A stretch of DNA of 64,000 nucleotides from Opisthocomus hoazin (taxonomy: Eukaryota; Chordata; Aves; Opisthocomiformes; Opisthocomidae): NCBI RefSeq assembly GCF_030867145.1, contig NC_134415.1, forward strand, positions 21,616,417 through 21,680,416. The letters run 5' to 3'. Below, piece after piece: positions 34,801 through 46,800 of this stretch. Under the pieces are notes generated by a model. It was not told the origin of the DNA. It saw nothing but the letters and a program-made list of their open reading frames with translations, and made no database searches. Within the stretch, counting starts at the first letter, position 1. The number at the start of each line of letters is the position of its first letter. A program made the position numbers and the translations under genes.

Positions 34801-37800
34801 TCCATAGCTTCTCTGGGCAACCTGTTCCAGTGGTTCACCACCCTCATGGTGAAGAATTTCTTCCTAATATCTAATCTAAATCTGCCCTTTTATAGTTTAA
34901 AGTCATTCCCCCTTGTCCTATCACTACACACCCTTGTGAAAAGTCCCTCTCTATCCTTCCTGTAGGCCTCAAGTATAAAACCATAACTTTAGGGCTCCTC
35001 CCAGTTTTGATTTCATCTATTTCGTCACTTGTTTGTGAACTGCGTACTCTTATAGACTTGGAAATGTCGTTTCTGAAGGTGGGCATCGTCAAAGTGGTGT
35101 GCTGCTTTGTATTTCAGTCCTGCCACTGCACAGAACTCCAGATCTTGTCTGTCCAGGAGCTGCCTTAGTAAATTCTTTTATGTTAACTAACCTCTTCAAT
35201 TCACACATTATTTAAAACAGCACTTAATGTGTTGTATTTAAAGGTGTTAAATATTTACTTAAGGCTTTAAAAGGCCTTTGTGCCACTGGTGATCATTTAT
35301 CATCTTGTATTGCTAGTTTTGCCTGCAAAATTGTTTTTAGTTGTAGTTTTTTCATAGTTAAAAAATAAACCTATAAACTCCAAGTTTAGAAATGTTGCTG
35401 CAGTTGTTAGCCTCGTAGAAATAATGTGATGGGTTAATGGGTCAAAAAATACCTGCAAAAATCCTGATAGATGACATTCCATGCAAAAAATAAAATAACC
35501 AAAGCATTGTTCTTGTGGGATAATTTTGGAGGACAAGGTTGTATTTGAGTAGCCAGTGTCCATGCTGCAGAGTGGTTGAATTAGCAGCCCAAATGGTTGC
35601 CAGACTGCCAATGGCTGTTCTTCAGTTGGGCACTGTGCCTTGTTAATTCTGTTGTTTTGCTTTTGGGCTCGGTCTGATTTCTCCGTATGGTGCAACATTA
35701 TGTGTGTGGATTTACCAGATGAGATGTCTTGTGGGGTATAAATGTACCTCAGTCAATACATTCTCTGCTGGCTCTTTCACTGCTTTAAGGCTGTAGAAGA
35801 AACAGTTCCTGTTTCTGCTCAAAATGTCAATGTTGCACTGTAAATATTATAATCCGTATGACCTTTATTTTGCAAACAACAAAAAATGTTTGCCTTCCAC
35901 TTGTGAGCCGTTTGGTCAACATCAAATGCAGCAGTGAGTTAGGTGTATGCAGAAGTGAAGTTGGAAAATTTAGGCCCTTCAAAACAAGGTCTAGGGTTAA
36001 AGCATTCATGTTTGCAACCTAAACAGCACGGGTGAAGTTTGGAGTTTACTCTCCAGCTAGTCTCCTAGCCATAAAAATGCCCATCTTTTCTGTTGGCTAA
36101 AGCTAGGTTTGTGTTTATAATCTGAGATACAGCAAACGTTAAGATTCAGATCCTCATACCTGACTGATTTGGAGCAGGGATTTGAACCCGGTTCTCCTGT
36201 CTCAGAACTGTGCCCTATTATGTTCCGAACTTCTGTTCTTAATTGGTACCAAGTACTCAAATGTTCTTGGCTTGAGAAAAGCAAAGCAATCACTGGTAAA
36301 CTGATGATGGACAGCAAAGTGCTTATTTATTAAATGGAAACCCAACTTTTCCAAAACTTCTGAACTCAATAGTGGTAGAAAGCTATAAACTGAGAACTGG
36401 AGTCATTAATATCTGCTATGATATATATGTTATGATTAGCAATGCAAGTATTCTTTTGCATGCAATAAATTTATCCTCTAGCCAGTGTACTTGAACTTGG
36501 ATGCAATGTTGCCGAAGGGCTGCAACATGCAGGTTAGGTTTATTTGCAGTGTTTCTTTTCAGCTGATGGAAAGTAGCTTTAGAATACTCACATAGTGGAC
36601 TTCTGTTTTAAATATCAAATTGTCATAGTCATCAAATAATAACAACATGGTCCACCGTAGAGTACTTTGACTGTGCTTGCACTTTCCTATACAATCCCAT
36701 CCTACTCTTTTATATCTGCTTTTTCCTGCAATGCATACAGTATCATTGTGATATTTTAATGTGCTTAATCAAACAGTGTTTCAAGCCCAAAGGAGTATTT
36801 CCAGGTAAAATACATTAGCTTTTGCAGTAAACATCTTGGGGGGAGCGGGGGGGGGGGGAAATCTCCTGAATGTGCAGTATAGAAAGACTATGATTATAGC
36901 TAAAATGTGCAACTTGCATTTTACATATAGTTTGTATCTGTTAGGAGAAACCTGCATGCTATTTATCCAATATTTTGATTTTTATATCCATTTGTAGTCT
37001 CAAAAGTCTTGGAAGAAATCAGATCTAACGTTCTGACATGGTAACTTCTACTGCTGTTGAAATCTTGTAACACACTGTTTCTACAGAGCTACCTCCATCT
37101 GGGAAAGCAGCCTACAGATTACTACCATGTGCAGTATACTAGGAGCTTGGTTTGGAGCATTTCCTATTCCTCTTGATTGGGATCGGCCTTGGCAGGTTAG
37201 TATCTGCACCTTTATCATAAATATAAAAATAATAATTTTCTGAATAAGCACAAAATTGCTCTGAAACTGCACAGGTGTATTGGACTTACTTGTTAGCTGT
37301 TCCTACAGGGTTATGCCAAGCATTTAAAAAGTCATTGGAAGCATTCTGTGCTTACAGTGTAAGGATGTAAAATGCAGAATTATTACCTCCCTTTTTAATA
37401 AGTTCTTTGTTATAGATTTATGAGTGTCTGTTGCATGCAAATTTTTTCATGAAATAGAGCTGTAAGGATTTTGATATGAAAAGGCTAGACAAGGAGGAGG
37501 AGAAATGTGAAATGATGAAGATGACTCCAAGTTTGTCTGCCTTCAGTCTGGTATCTTTTATTGTTTATGCATACGGAAGGAAAGATGCTTTCCTAGTGTT
37601 TTAGTTCCTCTCTGTCTTCCATAAAAGCACTTAACAGAATGCATTTTAAATGGATTTGGATTGATTTGTGGAAATGGTGTGGCCGAAGCACTGTGCTAAA
37701 ATCTTACCTTCTGATTTCAAAGAAAGGCAAGCATTAGCATTGTAGTTGCACAGTAAAAAATGTGAAGATGGCATTGCAGATTCTGTCTTTACAAATTCAA

Positions 37801-40800
37801 ATGTCTGTGCTGTTTTCTTAATGTTTTTGTTGGCATGAAGAAATTATTCCATTAAATGTAACTGACGTCTGCAATTGCCATAAAATGATGACATTGGTAA
37901 CACTTTTTCCTGAATGTCCTCAGTGGATGTTTTCTTTCCTCAGGTTAGTCTCAGCTGAGCAGTACCTACCAGGCCTGTTCTTAAGCAGATGGTTTCAAAG
38001 GTTTCTTTCAGAAATCGGTATAACAGGCGATACGCTTTTCTCTTTGGTGTAGTAGAGACATTGTGGCTTACAGCTGCAGTGGAAATTTGTCTTCTGTAGG
38101 TAGCTAAGAGCTTGCTTTTATGCCACCAGCCTTTCATTACACCAGTGTAATGAGATATTACAATTCCTATTTCAAAAATCATGGTAGAGTAGTAGGTTAA
38201 TACTTAAAAAAAGAAAAACAACCCAACGGTTTTCTTCCCTAAAAACACTTGGGTTTCCTGCAAGATGTTTCACCATCAATCTGACGTAGGTATGTGTTCA
38301 CAGTAGTTAATTGTTGATGGACATGAATGTCGCCCCAAAATCAAATTCATTGAAATGCAACCTCTTATCTTGTGAAGTCTTACCCACCTTCCTGTTCCAG
38401 TGAGAGGCAAACACTTCATTCTTGCTCAGCTAGGATTTTAAAATGGCATGTCACATCTGGCAGGTTTTATTTTATTCCCATTCTTGCAGTCAAGATTTGT
38501 CAGTGTCTTCACTGTGTCATTTGTGCTTTCACTCAGTCCAGAAGTGTTAATGAAAACTTGCATTTATATAGTATATAGTGGCATGTTGTCCATTTACATG
38601 CTTTGTTCACTTTTGTCAAAAAAATCCAAAGTGCTTTCTGTCTCCTCTTTGCTTACTGTGAGGCACTCTTAAGGGTTGCATTTCCTAGTATAGAACTTTG
38701 TCCTCTGGGATGAAAACAGTTGTGTCCACAAATAATAATGGAAGAAAACAATGGTCAGCATTTAGGATTAGAAGAAGTACATGTACATGTATTTTGGATA
38801 TTCAGTAACCTAAATGTAATATTGAGTGCCATCTGATGCATCCAGCAAGCTCATGTGGGGCTGCTGGCTATGGCACAGGACCTAAAGGAGACCCGTTGCC
38901 TTTCAGAGCAGTAGTGGGAGGCGAGACAGAATAGTAGGATACCTAAAATGGCACTGAACTCCCACATTTAGACAAATGAATCCCACCCACACATGTGACT
39001 GTCTCTTTTAGGCAGATGCAGATACATGAATGTGTGCGCACACATGCACAAAACCTAAGACTTTGCTAATATGCTATGTATAAAAATTTCACCTTTTATG
39101 CACCAATGATATAAGGAAAACTTAATTATTAAGTCAGTAGGCTTTGATTAACAAAACAAAGACACTAATCTATTAAGACAGCTACTTGAAGTTAATTTTT
39201 CACTTTATTTGTCCATTCCTCCATCTTCCCATAGTAGGAGACACAAGTTTGGTAATGGTCTGGCAGCTTTTTCTGTTTAAAACCTCTTCCAAGTCAATAA
39301 AAGCCAAACATGACTGACGAAAGTTAAGCTCTAGAATCTGTATGTAGACATCCAAAAAGATATTATCTGACTCCTCTGAACAGCAAAGCACCTGCAGAAA
39401 CCTCAAATACCGTAACTTGTCATGAGCTGTTTCCGAACATGAATGCTCCCCAGAGAATTCAGGCAGCAGCAGAAACTGAATGTCTGCATTTCCCTTTTGC
39501 TTCACCATCCCTACCCTCATTTCTGACATACTCCTGACACCAAAGTTGGCAGTGGAGAGTTTCTGACTATCAGTTCCTGCATCAAAGCAATTTTCACGTG
39601 CCTAGATCCAGAGCTTTTGGTGCTGTGTTCTTTCACTTAAGTTTCCCTCATATTTCTCCATCCCCACTTTTTCACCTTTTACCTTGTAGTGTTCAAAATC
39701 GTGGGATGGGAAAGAAATCTTGCTTTCCATTTTGGATCTGAGCTGCTTGATCATGATTTTAATCCTCATGTGAGGAATTCAAGAGCAGCCGTAGAGAAGT
39801 TTGCTTATCAGTCCTGCAGGCTGCCACTTCAACGGTCTTTGAAAACTGCAGTTTTAAGTGCTAATTTTTTAAGATCTGCTGTATAAGGGGAAATGAAAGA
39901 AGCTCTTTTTAAAGCGTAACGTAGTTTTTAAAGTCAAATTTTCTCAGCAAAGCAACACAGTGAAGCACCAAAAGGGCTACAAATCTTCAAGGCAGAAATG
40001 AACCTCTTTAAAGTAGTTTGTCAGCGATCCTGTTCACACCTCTCAGAAGTTTGCAATCACCTATCAGTAATTTAATATTTTTGTGAAGGTTGTCTCTTAA
40101 ATATTGGTCACCAAGGCATAGAAGAAAAGACAAAAAAGCATCCTGGCCAGGCACTTTCAATAGTTGCCCAGGAAGCCCAGCTTTCAGTTCAGCCAAGCTG
40201 AGATACATGTCAATCAGGTTCTCTGGAGACACTGAACTTCATGCAACAGTTGGCGTAAGTCTTGTCTTTCTATCACCACTGAGTAGTATGGATTCTTCAA
40301 CACAGGTGCTGAGTTGCACATAGTAGCTCTGCACTGCTCTCTCAGAAATCTTCAGAGCCAAAAGACATTTCTGTTGGTCTTCAGAAGTTCACTGGGCACT
40401 AGCAACGAAACCCCTTTTTGCAAGAGTATTCCTTTTGCTACCTGATGTCAGGTGATTACAGAAAATCAGAGTAGACTCTTTCACTGTAGCAGTGAAAAGA
40501 GGAGAGGTGCTTTCTGTGTTGTCTTCAGCCTCAGGTAGGGGAAAGAAGAAAGGCCCTCATAAAGGGTTATGCGGCTGTTACAGATCTGCTTAGTTTGGGA
40601 AGGAAAGCTTTAGTGCAGATTGCCTATCACCTAAGTGAGTGACTGATCTAACCACTAACTTACTGAACGTAAAAATGCCTGTACATAATGCAGTTGCAGG
40701 AAGACGTTCTTTATTTAAAAAAAAAAAAAAAAAACCCACAACACCGACTCCCAGAAGACATGGACTGTCTTGTATAGAACCTAATCTAGCTGGTATGCTT

Positions 40801-43800
40801 ACAGGGACACCTACAGATTAAGTCCCAAGCAAGGTCTGAAAAAAATCGTGTGGATCTTAATGTAGGCTTAAAAGTAATCAGAGCCCAGTCAAAACCAAAT
40901 TACTTCTAGGCATCTGCATGAATAAAGTATTAAGCTATCATGCTTTTGACATCAGCAGTTTCTTGTGTTAGCCTACAAGTAGAGAGCTTGAGGATTACAA
41001 TTTTGGATTTACCTTTCTCAGATCCAAAAAGGGACTCAAATTGAATAATGTAGTCTTTGGAGTCAACACCAGCTTTTGAGATAAGAACAGGTTTCATTAG
41101 TGATTGTTTTCCTTCTTGTATTTTAGACTTTGTTGTAAACAATTTTTAAGTAAACGATTTTTTCTTTTTTCGATCTGTAGTGGAAATTATTCTGCTCTAG
41201 AAGAGAAAATGTGGTTAAAATCTTACTATATGGGTGAGACTAAAGTGGTATTACCATTTTAGAGAGCAGTGTTAAGGCCTTTAAGCCTACCTGTTGCAAA
41301 ATCTGGTTCTGATTTCTTTATTGGTTATGGTTAGTGTTGGTGATGTAACAACGTGTTACGGAAATACAGCTGTATTTGTACCTTTAGCTTCAGACAATTA
41401 GTTATTTAAGGAGTGTTGTAGACAAGGCAAAATTGGTACTACAAAAATTGGATGGGTCAACAATAGTTGAGAAATACCATGTGATAAAGCAAACTGAGGG
41501 ATTCCTCCTGCTGCCCCTGTGCTCTGTTTGTAGCCCCAAAATGTTAAATGTTGGCAAAAACATCTGACGTTCAGCAGGTCCAGGAATGCATTTTGAGTTT
41601 GGAATGAAAAGTGCTATTGCTACTCATTTAGCTCTGTTAGAACAATTTAATATAACCTGAGGTTCACACAAAAAGTTAAGCACTGTGTCTTAATTGGTGT
41701 ATTTTTTCAGTTGATCAGGATTTAGCACTTTACCAAATCTGGTGTCGACACTTTAAACTGTAGATCATTTCAGAGTGTCTACAGTCTGCCTCTAAACTGA
41801 CTGTAGCCCAGTTCAGAGTGGAGTACGTAAAGCCACTTCTGTGAAGTCAGTTTTGTTCACAGAAATGGCTTCAAATGAAAGTGGCCTGCAGTTACTAACC
41901 TGAAGCAAACTAGAGGTTGAAGGAACAAAAGAGTACTGAGGATGCTGGAATGCCAGTAGAGCTTTGAATAAAGCTGCCTACACTTTTCTGTAAGGCACCT
42001 GTTGGCCACACTGATACATATGGCAGTTCTTCTGATGTCACTTTGTTGCTACTTTGTGGCCTTAAAAGAAAAAGCAATTGAGGGCAACCCTAGGTTCGTT
42101 TCTTGCTAATCTATTTTCCAGTCCTTAGCTGTCTGTATACGGGACTGGCATCTTTTCCTGCAATCTTAATAGAAGAACTGAAAAAATATATGGTAGTCAT
42201 CTTTTTACATCATGGTTGAGATGCATTAGTAGAAGCTGAGACATATGTAATACCATTACCTGTATCTTACCTGATCAGAAAATCAGATGTCAATATGTCT
42301 GGTATATCTGTCACTAGAATTTGTTTTTACTTCAACGTACTTCAGACTTCTGTGGAGTAAACTTGGTAAGAAACTCATCATCAGGAGTTCCAATTCACAT
42401 GCTAATGGCTAAAACCGAAATACTACTTCATCCTGAGTTATTAACAAACCAAAGAAAACATATTGGCTCTTGTGACATGCAACAAAACCAAGATAAATGC
42501 AGATGACTCAGAAAATCTTCACTTTATTTTCCATGTTTGTTTGAAAAATGTTGCATACAGGGGACATTCAGATTAGTGGGCCTGTCTACATTTAAAAAAT
42601 AATAATGTAAACTGCATTTTTTTTAGCATACAACAACTTTTATGCTAAGTAAATACTACTTAATAGGAACAGAATATTGTTTTGGAAATAAAATGACATT
42701 CATTGTCTGAATAACGTTTCAGAATGAAAATGAAAAGTATATAAAGCATTTCTGTTATAAGTATAAAATATATTGCTGAAAGTCACTTGGTATCCTGATG
42801 ATTGTTTTTCATTATTCTTTTGTTCTTAAAATAACTTCTTACTGTAATTTGGCCATGCCTATTGCCTCTCTGCTAGTTTTCAGAAAAATTTGGGGTTTTG
42901 TGCAAAACAGTTCATCAGGAAGGCCTACTCTATGGTTGTTCCTGGTTAAAGGTCTGCAGGATTAAGCCTATCTCAGATAAAGGTAAAGGTAGTTGCTTTA
43001 CCAGAATGCAAGTTAGTCCCTACAGTAGTTACATTGCTGTACTTAAAAAAACAAAACCAAAAAACTTTCCAAGACTTACTCTGCAAGACATGTTTCAGTT
43101 TATTACAAGTGTCAGACTGGGAAAATAATTTTGCCAATGTTTTGAGATTACTATCTAATTCCTAAATGATTTAAAAAATAGTGTGCAACACAATTACGAT
43201 CATTTAAATAAGGCTATCCTAGATGATGTTCAAAAGGTGTAAAGAGTTGTACATCCATCTCTAGTTGGTTCTAGCCCTCAGATGCATGGTGGCTATGTAA
43301 GGGTTATGGTTAGGACTGTTCTAGCAAAGAAATAAAAAATAAATTTCTTTGTTACAGTTGCTCATTTTTTTCAGATTGCCCGTTTCAAGTTGATGGTGTA
43401 CTTTTAATGATTGCCTGTGATTAGGATCCTAGCTTCCTGTGTCATCTGAGAAGTGGCACCTTAAAGCACACCACCACAGAAACAGAGCAGGATTGTTTAG
43501 GTGTTACTAGACACAGTGTGACAATCCTTTCTTTGCTCAGCCTGAGGTAATTCAGCTGCAAAACAACATGATATAAAGACTGAAACCTCATCAGCACCTT
43601 TTACGTGTGGTGGAACTAGTATTCCAGATGCCTCATCATCATTGACAACAACTGAATTTTGGAAATTGTGAAGTGCCTGGGTTTATTGCATGTTTTGATA
43701 CCAGACCTTTAAAACATGTTCCTGAGTTTACTGTGTGCCTGCCACCCATCTGTCTGGATTTTTTTGTAGCAAAATTACTAACGATAAAAAGTGACTTTGA

Positions 43801-46800
43801 AACAATATTCTGCCCACAGTGTTTTCATATCATTAGGTAAAAGTGAAATAGATGTATTCCCACTTTATATCAGATGCAAACATAATAGGTAGTGCTGATA
43901 TAACTCAAATGAGTTGATTGACTGCCATGTAATTTAACCAATATGACCATAAATATTGGCCTAGATACCTCTCAGACATTTGTAACCTGAAAAATAATCT
44001 GGAGAATCTTGGGTACAGTTACTCGAGTAAGATGAAATAGGACTATGAACTTTCACACTACTTTGTTACTCTTAACACAGCTCAGTTTCATTCTTCTATT
44101 TGCTTTTGGATCTACCACCTACTGTGAAAGTTTTGTTGTAAAAGAAGTTGCTTTATGAGAGTAAAAGGGATAATATCAGTGTTTGAGGGTTTTTTTAAAC
44201 AGAGGTAGAAGCTTGTTCCACTTTAGTGGGGATGTTATTGTTTATTTAATATGTTTTCTTAATGTAAACCTTTATGGTGAGATCAAAGGCAGTTATGCTT
44301 GCTATAACTTTAGAACACAAATCCACAAAACCAACTTCTAGTTACAAATGCCAGCTTCAAAAAAAATCCTCACACTTGCTTCTCTTCGGCATGTGCTTGT
44401 CAACACACACATTCTGTGCAATGTGATAAGACACTTTTAGTTAACATGTGCATGCAACCAAAATAGATTAAAGGCATGTACTGAAATTTTTAATACAGCA
44501 CAGACTAAACAATTAGGAATTTAAGGCATGTTAGAAACAGGGAGTTAGAGTAATTGTGCTCATTTATTCAGTTTTAAAGTTAAACAGAAATTATCACATA
44601 GCTTTCTCATTGACAGTCAGAAATGGATTTTTTTGAAATAGTAAGCATACAAAAAAATCGAGTTTAGGAATAGGAGAACAACACTCATAAAGAATGGGAC
44701 CAGTTTACTGAAAAAAAAAAAACCAACCAAACCCTAAGTACAGTAGATCGCCCCACTGTGTTTGTATTTATATAATTAAAGTTCCAGCAGTCAGTGGCTT
44801 ACTCTATAATATCTTCAAAAATTTTATTTAGGGTGTTGGTGCTCTGGCCTGTAAGAGTCTGGCCTTTATGTCCTTATCAATGTCTATGTAATTCCCGTTG
44901 CACGGGATGCAAATGACAGACTTGTCATAGATGACAAAACTCATGCAGTCAGAATTCCGGTTTAACTGGCTACGTGCACAGTACAGCAGAGCAAGGTGCC
45001 TTGCTGGGATGCTGCACGATGCTCTGCTTTCCATGCAATATGCTAAGCGTTCTTACATCAGTTCATGGGTATTCTAAAGAATGCTGAGGAATCTAGCTTA
45101 TTTGTATCCTGAAAGGCTGGAAATTCCTGTTTTGATTCCTTATTCTTAAAATGAGTTGTAATATGTACTAGAAACCTTGCAGTTCTGTAGTGTCTATTGA
45201 GCTAGCCTAAAGAAATCTCTGTTAAGTCCTATCACTGCTGCCAGATGAAAAGAAAATGCAAAAAGAAAATTTAAACAAATAGTAGAAGTCAGGATTGTTT
45301 TGCATTAACCACTGGCTCATGCTCTGTCCCTTAAAATGCAATTTTTGTGCTTGTTAAGCATGTAGGTGGAGCTTTGTTTTTGCCAGGCTGCTGTTGAGAT
45401 CCCTGGTAATCATACACAGGTTGTTACAACTCCGTTTTCCACATGGATTTGATACGTAAATTGACTCTTCTTGTATCAGGCTGTGAGGATGGTAGCTGAT
45501 GCTTCCCAGCTGCTGGGACAGACAAGGCATTTCATGACAGTTCCCTGAAGAATGTTCTGCCCCTCTCCTGTGCTCCCCACACTCTTCTCTCCAGATCAAC
45601 CTTCTTCTCCCTCAAAAGTGCAGCTGGGCAGTGTTACCTAACATCTTATTCCCCTGCTGCTGATCCAGCCTAGACATGACATCAGTACTGGGGTAGGACA
45701 TGGCAGCTTCCTCACAGCAGAAGGGAGCGTGTAGTGGAAGAAACTGAGCTGAATAGCTCTCAGGGGATGAGAGGGGCGTATTACAAGTTGCATACTTTAA
45801 ACAAGCGGAATGGAATCTCTTAGAATAGGCTGATGGATATTAGCTGCTTAAATTTTTCACTTAGAGGCAGTTTGTACCAAGTCAGGGAAGCTAAACTAAG
45901 TTTAAGAGATAACATGAAAGACAGGGCAAAAGCAGACCAATCAAGCAAGTGAAATTCATGTAAAAAGGTCCAGCAGAAAGTGATGGGGGCTCAGAAAAAC
46001 AAGGTCAGCAGCTAATACAAATTAAAGCAACCCACTTTAGATGGACAAAAAGCATATGCAAGGGCTGTTATTTTAGTGCAGCTGATGTGCTTAAGAGCCA
46101 CATCTTAATCTGTCTTTGATAACTCATTGCTTTAGATACACCCACGGCTGCATCTGACTATGTGTAGCCTGAAGGCCAGCAGTCAAGAATAAAAGGGGCA
46201 GAACTAGCATCATTACCTGTTTGTTAGGGGGTTTTTTGCCCTGCCTTGAGGGTTAGAGAAAATAGCATATGGATGGCAAGGCTCTTGAGTCCACGCTTTT
46301 AACTCCTGCACTTAGGGAGTTGTTCAAAAGGCCAATCGAACTGCCTTCAGAACTGCTTTGGGCCATCTGACCAGCATAGTAAGAATGAGTACCTGGCCTA
46401 GTACCCTTCTGTTCTGTGCCACAGAAGGGGTGAGGTGGGGTTTCTGTTATGTCTCATTCATAGTCAGTGAGACGGAGTGTTGCACAGTTTCATCCCTTTG
46501 CCCCCCGTCTTTGCCAGCTGCCATTGGTGAGGGTTGTATTTCAGAGGTCAGAGACTCATGTGTTAAGTGAGACAGCCTGAAACTTCTGTGAGGTAACACT
46601 AATTTTTAAAAAGCAAAGAAAAAATTGAATGTTTTGGAAGACAGAGAGAGGCATAATTAATGTTATAAGTTACATAACTATTGAAAAACCATGTTCCAAG
46701 TTGCAGTTCAGTCAGGTGAAAGACGATACAACAGTCATCAGAGATCCTTTTAATTGTACCAACACTCACCCACTATACACAAAATACCAAAAAGATACAG

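Larger units (their letters stand above)
31579..37086. other. PIGF: PIGF intron 3
   Basis: 5.5 kb with the perfect palindrome at 33811-33864, the CR1 at 34658-34982, the MIR-like remnant at 36168-36232 and a G-run at about 36837-36861. No nested gene was recognised. Confidence 0.8.

Noticed and set aside
36175..36240. tRNA-like B-box and T-arm (minus strand GGGTTCAAATCCC)
   Set aside because: No full cloverleaf or A-box at the right distance. The surroundings fit an ancient SINE remnant better.
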